Assembly (NCBI GenBank): GCA_003161435.1
Contig: PMOS01000004.1
Coordinates: 69,611-128,765, forward strand
Length of the DNA: 59,155 nt
Direction: 5' to 3'
DNA from: Vulcanimicrobiota bacterium
GTDB taxonomy: Bacteria; Vulcanimicrobiota; Vulcanimicrobiia; Vulcanimicrobiales; Vulcanimicrobiaceae
Both the position numbers and the translations under genes were made by a program. The stretch's first letter is position 1, and every line of letters starts with the position of its first letter. The notes under the pieces were generated by a model, which was not told where the DNA came from, made no database searches, and saw only the letters and a list, made by a program, of their open reading frames with translations. Positions 33,749 through 41,349 of this stretch are shown in pieces.

Positions 33749-34303
33749 ATGCACACCCCGCGCTTGCCTGCCTTTGAGTCCGCCGACACCGTGAATCGGG
33801 TCGTCGCGCTGCTGGTCCGTTTCCCGGAGCTCCACAGCGTTCGCTCGAACCCGGCGGACGCGACGCTGACGCTCTCGTTCGCCGTGCGCGAGCGGCTCGA
33901 CCGGAGCAAAACGAGGTTGCTCGCCGAGCGCGTCGGCGATCACGTGCGAGCGTTCCTCGATCTGCGCGGCGACGAACCTTCGAAGATCGCGCTGGCCTGT
34001 GACCGCGACGCCGCGGTCAGCTTCGTCCACGTCACGCGCGACGCCAGCTCGTTCGCGCGCGAGGAGCTCGAGCTGCTCGTCGCGCTGTTCGTCGACCAGT
34101 TCGGCGACCGCCTCGTCCGTGACGGAGCGGCGCTGCCGGCCGACGACGATGCGATCGGCCGCGACGAGCTGGTTGAGGTTGCGCTCGACGCCCTGCGCGA
34201 CCCGACTCAGCGACAGCGGCTGGTCGGGTTCCGCGAAGAGCAGCGGGTGCTCGTCTATTTCGTCCATGCTCGCAAACGTGCGAAAGCCAGGGCCAGATCG
34301 TAA
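33749..34303 (+). CDS. hypothetical protein preceding ymdB
   Basis: 184 residues, no signal or membrane segment. An alternating alpha/beta pattern (RFPELHSVRSNPADATLTLS, RSKTRLLAERVGDHVRAFLD, ELELLVALFVDQFGDRLV) ends in a basic tail. In Bacillus the gene before ymdB-spoVS is rny (RNase Y), but this protein is not RNase Y. Its TAA stop overlaps the proposed non-standard start of ymdB. Confidence 0.65.
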   Translation: MHTPRLPAFESADTVNRVVALLVRFPELHSVRSNPADATLTLSFAVRERLDRSKTRLLAERVGDHVRAFLDLRGDEPSKIALACDRDAAVSFVHVTRDASSFAREELELLVALFVDQFGDRLVRDGAALPADDDAIGRDELVEVALDALRDPTQRQRLVGFREEQRVLVYFVHARKRAKARARS

Positions 34304-35100
34304 CACCGACCAGCGTCACCATCCTCGCGGTCGGCGACGTCATGGGCGCGCCGGGCCGGGACGTTCTCAAGAAGCACCTCGAGTTTGCCCGCGAGCAACA
34401 CCACGTCGATATGGTGATCGCGAACGGAGAGAACGCGGCGGGCGGCTTCGGTTTGACGACGCAGACCGCCGAGGAGATGTTCGGCGCGGGCGTCGACTTC
34501 ATCACGTCGGGCAATCACATCTGGGACAAGCGCGAGTTCCGCAGTGCGCTCGACGAAACCGACCGCATTCTGCGCCCCGCGAACTATCCGCCCAACTTGC
34601 CCGGTCGCGGCACCGGGACGTTCAGCGCGAACGGCGTGACGGTCGGCGTCGTCAACCTGATGGGCCGCGTCTTCATGCCGCCGGTCGACGATCCGTTCCG
34701 GGTCGGCCGGGAGCTCGTCGACGACCTGCGCGCGGTCACGAAGGTGATCGTCGTCGACGTGCACGCCGAGGCGACCTCGGAGAAGATGGCGCTCGGGCGC
34801 TTCCTCGACGGCTCCATCTCGCTGTTGTACGGGACGCATACGCACGTTCAGACCTCCGACGAGCAGATCTTCGCCGGCGGCACGGCCTACCTGACCGACG
34901 TCGGGATGACCGGCCCGTCGGACGGCGTGATCGGGATGGAATCCGCCGCGGTTCTGGAGCGTTTCACCAATGCGGTATCCGAGCGCTTCGCGGTGCAGAA
35001 AACGGGTACACGTCAATTTTGCGCGGTGGTTGCGACGATCGACGTCACCACCGGACGTGCGCTCGACGTCAAACGTATCAATCTTCGAGGCCTAGCATGA
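34300..35100 (+). CDS. ymdB: YmdB-family metallophosphoesterase (start codon non-canonical)
   Basis: Two-metal phosphodiesterase of the TIGR00282 family; Bacillus YmdB cleaves 2',3'-cAMP and controls sporulation and biofilm gene expression. Motifs: ILAVGDVMGAPGRDVL with the metal Asp, NGENAAGGFGL, SGNHIWDKREF, VDVHAEATSEK, GTHTHVQTSDE and the Asp-Val-Gly-Met-Thr-Gly loop. The first ATG (34342) would delete the beta strand and metal Asp of the GDVMG motif. No ATG/GTG/TTG exists upstream in this frame. The best candidate is GTA 34300 overlapping the upstream TAA (GTAA), with AGGG seven bases ahead. The stop overlaps spoVS (ATGA). Confidence 0.85.
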   Translation, partial: VTPTSVTILAVGDVMGAPGRDVLKKHLEFAREQHHVDMVIANGENAAGGFGLTTQTAEEMFGAGVDFITSGNHIWDKREFRSALDETDRILRPANYPPNLPGRGTGTFSANGVTVGVVNLMGRVFMPPVDDPFRVGRELVDDLRAVTKVIVVDVHAEATSEKMALGRFLDGSISLLYGTHTHVQTSDEQIFAGGTAYLTDVGMTGPSDGVIGMESAAVLERFTNAVSERFAVQKTGTRQFCAVVATIDVTTGRALDVKRINLRGLA

Positions 35101-35396
35101 TCGAGCCACAGAGGACGCCCTCGGCAGGTGTCCTCAAAGTGTCTGCTCATTCCAACCCGAATTCCGTCGCCGGCGCCCTGGCCGGGGTTATGCGCGAACA
35201 GCCGAATGCCGAGCTCCAAGCGATCGGGGCCGGTGCGATCAACCAGGCCGTGAAAGCGATTGCGATCGCCCGGTCGTATCTGCGCGACGGTGGGATCGAT
35301 CTGATCTGCGTCCCCGAGTTCACCGACGTCGAGATCGACGGCAACGTCCGGACGGCAATCCGGCTGCTGGTCGAACGGCGTGGAGCCGCGTCATAA
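35097..35396 (+). CDS. spoVS: stage V sporulation protein S (SpoVS)
   Basis: 99 residues of the Alba-like SpoVS family of small nucleic-acid-binding proteins (LKVSAHSNPNSVAGALAGVM, AIGAGAINQAVKAIAIARSY, FTDVEIDGNVRTAIRLLVE). In Bacillus it affects septation and sporulation, yet many non-sporulating bacteria carry it. The ymdB-spoVS adjacency seen here is conserved in Firmicutes. Both neighbours overlap: ATGA with ymdB, and the TAA stop overlaps an ATA that seems to start the PHP gene. Confidence 0.93.
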   Translation: MIEPQRTPSAGVLKVSAHSNPNSVAGALAGVMREQPNAELQAIGAGAINQAVKAIAIARSYLRDGGIDLICVPEFTDVEIDGNVRTAIRLLVERRGAAS

Positions 35397-36193
35397 CCGT
35401 CGACTTCCATTCCCATACGTTGCACAGCGATGGGACGCTGAGCCCGGCCGAGCTGATCGCCAAGATGCGTGCGCGCGGTGTGTCGTGGCTATCGATCACC
35501 GACCACGACACGACGCGCGCCTATGACGAGATCGAGGCGGCGGGTCTGCGTTTGGTGGCCGGGATCGAGATCAACACGACCTGGAACGGCAGCGACGTCC
35601 ATATTTTGGGTTATCGCATCCCGACCGGATCGTCGCCGCTCGCGGCAGCGACCGAGCGCAACCGCGAGCACCGGCGCTCGCGCGTCGACACCATGGTAGC
35701 GGGGCTCAACCGCGCCGGCGTCCCGGTAACGGTCGACCAGGTGCTGGCGGAAGCGGTCGGAGCGCATGCGCTGGGCCGCCCTCACGTCGCCAAGGCGCTG
35801 GTTCGCAATGGCATGATCCGCGACGTGCAGAGCGCCTTCGACCAGTTGCTCTCGCGCGGCAAGCCGGGCTACGCCCCGTCGCATCACATGACGCCGATCG
35901 AAGCGATCGAGCTGGTCCGCGCGAGCGGCGGCGTCGCGGTGCTGGCGCATCCCGGACGGCTCAAGGACGAAGCGATCATCGACGACCTCGCCGCTGAGGG
36001 TCTCGCCGGACTCGAGGTGTTCTACCCCACGCATTCGACGCAGCAGGTCGCGCACTACCGGCACCTCGCCGGACGGTTGGGTCTCGTGATGACGGCGGGG
36101 TCAGACTTTCACGATGCCCGGTGGAACGCGCGCGGCGTCGGGATGGACGTCGACGAATCCGACCTGCGCCCGTTCTTGGATCTGGTCGCTTAA
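35393..36193 (+). CDS. PHP-domain phosphoesterase (start codon non-canonical)
   Basis: 266 residues of the PHP family (TrpH/YciV-like 3',5'-nucleotide phosphatase type) that uses a trinuclear metal site. N-terminal DFHSHTLHSDG supplies the His-x-His and Ser-Asp ligands; SITDHDT, AGIEINTTW, LAHPGRLKD and SDFHD supply the others. TTG 35420 lies after the His-x-His, so a start there would remove metal ligands. No ATG/GTG/TTG occurs upstream in frame. ATA 35393 overlaps the spoVS TAA (ATAA) and has GGAG exactly seven bases upstream. I propose that as the start. Confidence 0.85.
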   Translation: MTVDFHSHTLHSDGTLSPAELIAKMRARGVSWLSITDHDTTRAYDEIEAAGLRLVAGIEINTTWNGSDVHILGYRIPTGSSPLAAATERNREHRRSRVDTMVAGLNRAGVPVTVDQVLAEAVGAHALGRPHVAKALVRNGMIRDVQSAFDQLLSRGKPGYAPSHHMTPIEAIELVRASGGVAVLAHPGRLKDEAIIDDLAAEGLAGLEVFYPTHSTQQVAHYRHLAGRLGLVMTAGSDFHDARWNARGVGMDVDESDLRPFLDLVA

Positions 36194-36198
36194 CGCAG

Positions 36199-36756
36199 TC
36201 ATACCGGCGCGATCGGGCGCCCGAGGGCGGAGAGTACGACGGCGTTGCGCAGCTCGGCGAGCGCTGCGCCGGGTAGCGAGATCTTCGAACGGCGCAAGCC
36301 GCTGCCGACGATCACGCGCTCCGCTGCTGCGACCGCGTCGTCGATGAGGATCGGCCAATCCGGCGGCAGACCGATCGGCGTGATGCCGCCGAACTCCATC
36401 GCGCTGGCGGCCGTCGCGTCATCCATCGGCGCAAACGAGATCTTGCTCGCGCCGAGGCGGCGCTTGGCCAAACCGTTGACGTCGACGCGCGTCGTAGCAA
36501 GCACGACGCAGGCGGCGTACCAGCTGCGTCCTTCGCGCCGTGCCGCGAGGAGCACGCAGTTCGCCGAGCGGTCGAGCCGGACGTCGTAGCGCTCGCAAAA
36601 TGCGGCCGTGTCGGCCAGACCGGGATCGATCTCGGCGACGATGCACTCGGCGACAGGCGTTCGCCCGTTCCAGGTTTCGAACGCGGCGGCGACCGGTGGG
36701 GCCAGCAGATCGGGCCGCGCCGCGACCGGCTCGGCGACCAGGTTTCCGATGTTCAT
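36199..36756 (-). CDS. YbaK/EbsC-type aminoacyl-tRNA deacylase
   Basis: 185 residues. The YbaK fold is recognisable: VAECIVAEIDPGLADTAAFC, VVLATTRVDVNGLAKRRLGA with the conserved Lys, SAMEFGGITPIGLPPDWPIL, and VIVGSGLRRSKISL near the end. These enzymes hydrolyse mischarged Cys- or Ala-tRNA(Pro) in trans. Convergent with the PHP gene with a 5-base gap. Confidence 0.88.
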   Translation of the reverse strand: MNIGNLVAEPVAARPDLLAPPVAAAFETWNGRTPVAECIVAEIDPGLADTAAFCERYDVRLDRSANCVLLAARREGRSWYAACVVLATTRVDVNGLAKRRLGASKISFAPMDDATAASAMEFGGITPIGLPPDWPILIDDAVAAAERVIVGSGLRRSKISLPGAALAELRNAVVLSALGRPIAPV

Positions 36757-36933
36757 CGCGCTGGATTGTTCCGCGCCGGCCGGCGACGATCTTCAACGCC
36801 GTAGGGTGGCATGGGTACAACGACTCCCCGACGGGCCCGACGAGGACGGTTTCGGTCCGGCTGTGAACCTTTGCCGGCCGCGGGTCCACTCCGGCCTCCC
36901 CTCACCACGACATCCCAAGGAGCTGCGCACATC

Positions 36934-37173
36934 ATGACCGACGACGAAGTCCAGCCTTATGTCGGCAAGCCCGTCAGACTCACGCTCGACGACGGTCGCG
37001 TCCTGGCGGGAACGCTGCACGCGGAGGCGGGGCATGGCCACGGCCACAGCCATTACGCCGTGGTTTCCGATCCGGTCCGCGAGGGCGGCCAGCCGGTTCG
37101 AGCGGTGATCCACGGCGCTGAGCGGATCACCGTGATCGAAGACGCCGCGGACGATCCGGCGGCCGTCGAGTGA
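36934..37173 (+). CDS. small hypothetical protein before DoxX
   Basis: 79 residues. Two strand pairs (KPVRLTLDDGRVLAGTLHAE, VRAVIHGAERITVIEDA) flank a His/Gly-rich loop (AGHGHGHSHY) that could bind metal. The strand arrangement is Sm-like or PRC-like in feel, but I do not assign it. The ATG at 36934 has AAGGAG 11 bases upstream. The stop overlaps the DoxX GTG (GTGA). Confidence 0.65.
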   Translation: MTDDEVQPYVGKPVRLTLDDGRVLAGTLHAEAGHGHGHSHYAVVSDPVREGGQPVRAVIHGAERITVIEDAADDPAAVE

Positions 37174-37757
37174 TCGACGATCTGGGCCTGCTCGTCTCGC
37201 GCGCCGCGCTCGGGCTGTCGCTCGCTTCGCACGGCGCGCAAAAGGCGTTCGGCTGGTTCGGTGGACCGGGTCCCGAAAAGGCGGCCGGCTTCATGTCGAG
37301 CTTGGGGCTCAAGCCCGGCGACCGATTCGCGACCGCGGCAGCGTACAACGAGATCGGCTCCGGCCTGTTGATCGCGCTCGGTTTGGGTGGCCCACTCGGA
37401 CCGGCGGGTTTGTTGTCGACGATGTTCGTCGCTGCGGAGACCGTGCACAAGAAGAACGGCTTCTACGCGGGTCAGGGCGGCGTCGAGGTCAACCTGATCT
37501 ACAGCGTCGGAGCGCTTGCGCTGGCGTCGTCGGGCTACGGCGCGTTCTCGCTCGACCGTGTCTTGGGGTTGCAGCCGACGCTGCGTCACCCGGTCATCAC
37601 GACGCTCGCGCTCGCGGGCGGCATCCTGTCGGCCTTCGCGGTGCTCGGGCAACGCGATACGTCGCCGCCGGACGGAACGCTCGCGACGCCGACGATCAAG
37701 GGAGCCGAACGCAACGGATCGCCGAGCGGCACGCAGCCGTCGCCCGCGGCGAGCTGA
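37170..37757 (+). CDS. DoxX-family membrane protein
   Basis: 195 residues with four transmembrane helices. DoxX signatures are SRAALGLSLASHGAQKAFGW, FGGPGPEKAAGFMSSLGLKP and EIGSGLLIALGLGGPLGPA. The C-terminal 35 residues are a Pro/Ser/Thr-rich tail. The family is linked to redox or quinone chemistry in membranes; exact function is unknown. The GTG overlaps the previous stop. Confidence 0.85.
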   Translation: MIDDLGLLVSRAALGLSLASHGAQKAFGWFGGPGPEKAAGFMSSLGLKPGDRFATAAAYNEIGSGLLIALGLGGPLGPAGLLSTMFVAAETVHKKNGFYAGQGGVEVNLIYSVGALALASSGYGAFSLDRVLGLQPTLRHPVITTLALAGGILSAFAVLGQRDTSPPDGTLATPTIKGAERNGSPSGTQPSPAAS

Positions 37758-37773
37758 ACGCCGGCCGGCTGCG

Positions 37774-38367
37774 CTAGAGCAGCCGGTCGAGCGTTTCGTG
37801 CGCGATCGAGACGATCGCGACGAGCCGTTCGTCCTGGCGGTGCACGACCTCCGCATCTTTGATGAAGCGATGGTTGATGCGCACGTTCGCGACGCTCGCC
37901 GAGAGCGCCGCCCGAAAGAAATGCAGCGCGCACTCGACGTCACTCGCGAGATGCGTGTTGCCGAGCGCCTCCGCGCGCTGCGCAAGCTCGATCCCCTCGG
38001 CACACATCCCGGCGACGACGAGCGGGGCCTCCGCGGCGCGGATCAGCGCGTGCTGCAGCGCCGCGGTGCGCGCTTGCTGCGCCGCGGCGCCGTCTTTCGG
38101 CAACGCGCTCGCCTGAACGACCCCACCGTACGCAGCCTCGTCGATCGGCCGCGCGGCCGCGAAGCGTTCGCGCAGCGCGTCGGCGGCTGCCACGACGGCT
38201 TCGGCGTCGGCGCGCACCGCCGCCAGGCGCGGGTTCGCGCTCGTGATGCGGGCCACCATCGCGCATAGCGCGGCGCCCATCGCTCCGACCAAAGTCGCGG
38301 CGCTGCCGCCGCCGGGGGTCGGATCGGCCGACGCGAGGCGGTCCAAGTATGCATCGATTCCGGTCAC
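37774..38367 (-). CDS. formiminotransferase-cyclodeaminase-like protein (FTCD_C/FchA type)
   Basis: 197 residues. The start YLDRLASADPTPGGGSAATL and the helical body (AMGAALCAMVARIT, AYGGVVQASALPKD, ALIRAAEAPLVVAG, NTHLASDVECALHFFRAALS) match the cyclodeaminase family. The family removes ammonia from 5-formiminotetrahydrofolate to give methenyl-THF. It is a stand-alone domain here, as in clostridial FchA. The GTG at 38367 was chosen because the family motif starts ten residues later. Confidence 0.85.
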   Translation of the reverse strand: MTGIDAYLDRLASADPTPGGGSAATLVGAMGAALCAMVARITSANPRLAAVRADAEAVVAAADALRERFAAARPIDEAAYGGVVQASALPKDGAAAQQARTAALQHALIRAAEAPLVVAGMCAEGIELAQRAEALGNTHLASDVECALHFFRAALSASVANVRINHRFIKDAEVVHRQDERLVAIVSIAHETLDRLL

Positions 38368-38386
38368 GCGGGGGTCTACCAGGCAA

Positions 38387-38483
38387 GACCCTCGGACGCC
38401 TCGCGGCGAAGAGGGTCGGGTCGCGCCGTTCAAGCTGGTTTCAACAAGCACGGTCGCCGTCGAAATTCACCATCTGAAACCAG
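38387..38483 (+). promoter_or_regulatory. structured leader of ahcY, candidate cis-regulatory RNA
   Basis: Two stems precede ahcY. GACCCTC (38387-38393) pairs with GAGGGTC (38411-38417). CTGGTTTCA (38435-38443) pairs perfectly with TGAAACCAG (38475-38483) and encloses a small ACGG/CCGT hairpin (38450-38460). The right arm overlaps the Shine-Dalgarno AGGAG (38482-38486), so pairing would hide the ribosome site. I do not recognise the SAH or SAM riboswitch consensus in it. Confidence 0.4.
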
Positions 38484-38492
38484 GAGACGACC

Positions 38493-39767
38493 TTGCAAAC
38501 TCTCGAGAAGACGCGCGGGGACGTGAAGGATCTGGCGCTCGCCGATGCCGGGAAATCGCGCATCGAGTGGGCCGCTACCTTCATGCCGGTCCTCGCCCAG
38601 ATTCGCGACCGCTTCGCGAAGACCAAGCCGCTCGCCGGCGTGCGCATCGGCGCATGCCTGCACGTCACCACCGAAACCGCGAACCTGATGCTCGCGCTCA
38701 AGGCGGGCGGCGCCGACATCGCGCTGTGCGCATCGAACCCGCTCTCGACGCAGGACGACGTCGCGGCGGCGCTGTGCGCGCACTACGAGATCCCGACGTA
38801 CGCCATCAAGGGTGAGAACGAAGGGACGTACTACAGCCACATCGAGTCCGTCATCGCGTCCAAACCGCAGATGTCGATGGACGACGGTTGCGACCTCGTC
38901 ACGACGATCTACACCAAGCACAACGCCATGCTCAAGGAGATGATCGGCGGCTGCGAGGAGACGACGACCGGCGTGATCCGCCTCCACGCGATGGAGAAGG
39001 ACGGCGTTCTGCCATACCCGGTGATCGCCGTCAACGACGCGCTCACCAAGCACATGTTCGACAACCGTTACGGCACGGGCCAGTCGACCATCGACGGCGT
39101 GATCCGCGCGACCAACGTGCTGATCGCCGGCTCGACGGTCGTCGTGGTCGGCTACGGCTGGTGCGGGCGCGGCGTCGCGTCGCGTGCCAAGGGGCTCGGC
39201 GCGCACGTCATCGTGACCGAGATCGATCCGCGCAAGGCGCTCGAAGCCAAGATGGACGGCTTCGAGGTGATGCCCATGGCCCAGGCCGCCAAGCTCGGCC
39301 ACATCTTCATCACGGTGACCGGCAACTTCCACGTGATCGCTAAGGAGCACTTCGAGGCGATGCGCGACGGCGCGATCGTCTGCAACTCCGGGCACTTCAA
39401 CGACGAGCTCGACCTCGACGCGCTCGAGGCGCTTTCGACCGGCAAGACGACGCCGCGCGAGTTCGTCGAGTCCTACGCGATGCAGGACGGCCGCACGGTC
39501 CGCGTGCTCGGGCAGGGCCGCTTGATCAATCTCGCGGCCGGCGAAGGCCATCCGGCGGCCGTGATGGACATGTCGTTCGCGAACCAGGCGATGGCCGCAG
39601 CCTACCTGGCGCAAAACTACAAGACCCTCGACAAAAAAGTATATTCGGTCCCGGATCACATCGATGAAGAAGTAGCGGAGCTGAAACTTGCCGCGTTCGG
39701 GATCAGCATCGATACGCCGACGGCGGAACAGGTGAAATATATGTCGTCTTGGAGCGAGGGCACCTGA
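38493..39767 (+). CDS. ahcY: adenosylhomocysteinase
   Basis: NAD-dependent hydrolase that splits S-adenosylhomocysteine to adenosine and homocysteine, removing the product inhibitor of methylation. 424 residues from TTG 38493, with AGGAG upstream. Motifs: the substrate region ACLHVTTETANLMLALKAGG, SNPLSTQDDVAAAL, ENEGTYY, the NAD fold VVVGYGWCGRGVASRAKG, and the C-terminal LNYKTL-like NYKTLDKKVY and EQVKYMSSW. It is followed, after the repeat block, by metK, the previous step of the SAM cycle. Confidence 0.96.
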   Translation: MQTLEKTRGDVKDLALADAGKSRIEWAATFMPVLAQIRDRFAKTKPLAGVRIGACLHVTTETANLMLALKAGGADIALCASNPLSTQDDVAAALCAHYEIPTYAIKGENEGTYYSHIESVIASKPQMSMDDGCDLVTTIYTKHNAMLKEMIGGCEETTTGVIRLHAMEKDGVLPYPVIAVNDALTKHMFDNRYGTGQSTIDGVIRATNVLIAGSTVVVVGYGWCGRGVASRAKGLGAHVIVTEIDPRKALEAKMDGFEVMPMAQAAKLGHIFITVTGNFHVIAKEHFEAMRDGAIVCNSGHFNDELDLDALEALSTGKTTPREFVESYAMQDGRTVRVLGQGRLINLAAGEGHPAAVMDMSFANQAMAAAYLAQNYKTLDKKVYSVPDHIDEEVAELKLAAFGISIDTPTAEQVKYMSSWSEGT

Positions 39768-39785
39768 TGGGCTTCGCTCGACAGA

Positions 39786-39980
39786 TCGCCTCCGCTTCGC
39801 TACGGCGAGAAGGTGTTGTCCAATTTTTTGTCGCCCTTCGGGCGAGTCTCCGCGTGAAATTCCGGATGGAATTTCGCGCGGAGACACGCCGTAGCGAAGC
39901 GGAGGCGTTGCAGCGCCGCCGCGAAGCGGAGGCGATGCAGGCTTTCTTTCTACCTTCTCGCCGTAGCGCAGCGGAGGCGA
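39786..39980 (+). repeat. palindromic repeat family, copy 2, between ahcY and metK
   Basis: CGCCTCCGCTTCGCTACGGCG near 39787 reappears inverted at about 39887-39907 and again at about 39959-39979. The inner hairpin GTCTCCGCGTGAAATTCC/GGAATTTCGCGCGGAGAC (about 39845-39884) and TTTTTTGTCGCCCTTCGGGCG are as in copy 1, but the hairpin tip sequence differs (AAATTCC instead of ATACCC). The final inverted copy contributes GGAGG (39973-39977), seven bases before the metK ATG. The block holds no separate gene. Confidence 0.85.
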
Positions 39981-39984
39981 TGTA

Positions 39985-41214
39985 ATGGCGTACCGCAGGC
40001 TGTTTACGTCGGAATCGGTGACCGAGGGGCATCCCGATAAGCTCGCCGATCAGATCTCCGATGCGGTGCTCGATGCGATTTTGGCGAAGGACCCGCAGGG
40101 GCGTGTGGCGTGCGAGACGTTTGCGATCACCGGGCAGATCCACATCGCGGGCGAGATTACGACGAGCACCTACGTCGACATTCCGAAGATCGTGCGCGAC
40201 ACGATCAAGGAAGTGGGCTACGACCGCTCCGCGATCGGCTTCGACTACGAGACGTGCGGCGTCTCGGTTTCGGTCGATGAGCAGTCGGCGGATATCGCGA
40301 TGGGGGTCGACAAGTCGTTCGAAGTCAAGGAAACCGGCGAGCGCGACCCGTTCGAGCTCATCGGAGCCGGCGACCAAGGGATGATGTTCGGGTTCGCGTG
40401 CCGCGAAACCGCGCAGCTCATGCCGCTGCCGATCACGCTCGCGCACGATCTCACCCGCGTGCTGGCGGCGAAACGCAAGAACGGCTCGATCAAGTATCTG
40501 CGACCCGACGGCAAGTCGCAGGTCACCGTCGAGTACGACGGGCACAAGCCCGTGCGCATCGAGGCGGTCGTCATCTCGACCCAGCACGACGATGATATCC
40601 CGCTCGAGCTCATCCGGCGTGAGGTGACCGAGCAGATCATCAACGAAGTGCTGCCGCGAGGGCTGTGCGACGCGAACCTCAAGATCTTCGTCAACCCGAC
40701 CGGCCGGTTTGTGATCGGCGGCCCGAAAGGCGATGCCGGTTTGACCGGGCGCAAGATCATCGCCGATACGTACGGCGGCATGGCGCGTCACGGCGGTGGC
40801 GCGTTCTCGGGCAAGGATCCCACCAAGGTCGATCGCTCGGCGGCGTACGCGGCGCGCTACGTCGCCAAGAACGTCGTCGCGGCGGGACTCGCCGAGCGCT
40901 GCGAGATTCAGGTCGCGTATGCGATCGGCGTCGCGCATCCGGTCAGCGTGCTGGTCGAGACGTTCGGCACCGGCAAGATCGCCGAAGAGAAGATCGCCGA
41001 GCTGGTCAAGGCGCACTTCGATCTGCGGCCGGCGGCGATCATCCACAACCTCGATCTGCGCCGTCCCATCTACAAGCAGACCGCGTCGTACGGCCACTTC
41101 GGCCGGCCCGAGCTCGATCTGCCGTGGGAGAAGATCGACAAAGCTCAGGCGCTGCGCGCCGACTCCGGACTCCGCGGCGAAGTCGATCGCGAGCTCGCCC
41201 CGCTGACCGCCTAG
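39985..41214 (+). CDS. metK: S-adenosylmethionine synthase
   Basis: Makes SAM from methionine and ATP. 409 residues, all three homologous domains present. Motifs: [19 protein letters not shown] (ATP His), the hexapeptide GAGDQG in [40 protein letters not shown], and [19 protein letters not shown] with the P-loop-like Gly-rich stretch. The ATG sits seven bases after a GGAGG that belongs to the adjacent repeat. A strong hairpin follows the stop. Confidence 0.97.
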   Translation: MAYRRLFTSESVTEGHPDKLADQISDAVLDAILAKDPQGRVACETFAITGQIHIAGEITTSTYVDIPKIVRDTIKEVGYDRSAIGFDYETCGVSVSVDEQSADIAMGVDKSFEVKETGERDPFELIGAGDQGMMFGFACRETAQLMPLPITLAHDLTRVLAAKRKNGSIKYLRPDGKSQVTVEYDGHKPVRIEAVVISTQHDDDIPLELIRREVTEQIINEVLPRGLCDANLKIFVNPTGRFVIGGPKGDAGLTGRKIIADTYGGMARHGGGAFSGKDPTKVDRSAAYAARYVAKNVVAAGLAERCEIQVAYAIGVAHPVSVLVETFGTGKIAEEKIAELVKAHFDLRPAAIIHNLDLRRPIYKQTASYGHFGRPELDLPWEKIDKAQALRADSGLRGEVDRELAPLTA

Positions 41215-41261
41215 GAGAGCGACCCACCGCCGGCCTTTGAGGGCGGCGAGGCTCGGAAAAG

Positions 41262-41293
41262 AGAGAGGCGCCGGTCACTACCGGCGCCTCTCT
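41262..41293 (+). terminator. terminator-like hairpin after metK
   Basis: AGAGAGGCGCCGG (41262-41274) and CCGGCGCCTCTCT (41281-41293) form a perfect 13-bp stem with a 6-base loop. It is followed by GCTTTCCTT, a weak T-rich tract. It lies 48 bases after the metK stop and should end that transcript. Confidence 0.8.
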
Positions 41294-41349
41294 GCTTTCC
41301 TTAAGGGAACGCCCGCGGGGCGGAGCGCGTTACTCCAGCGACTCCCCCC

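Noticed and set aside
39768..39984. SAM riboswitch before metK
   Set aside because: The whole gap is the dispersed palindromic repeat; no SAM aptamer consensus is visible.
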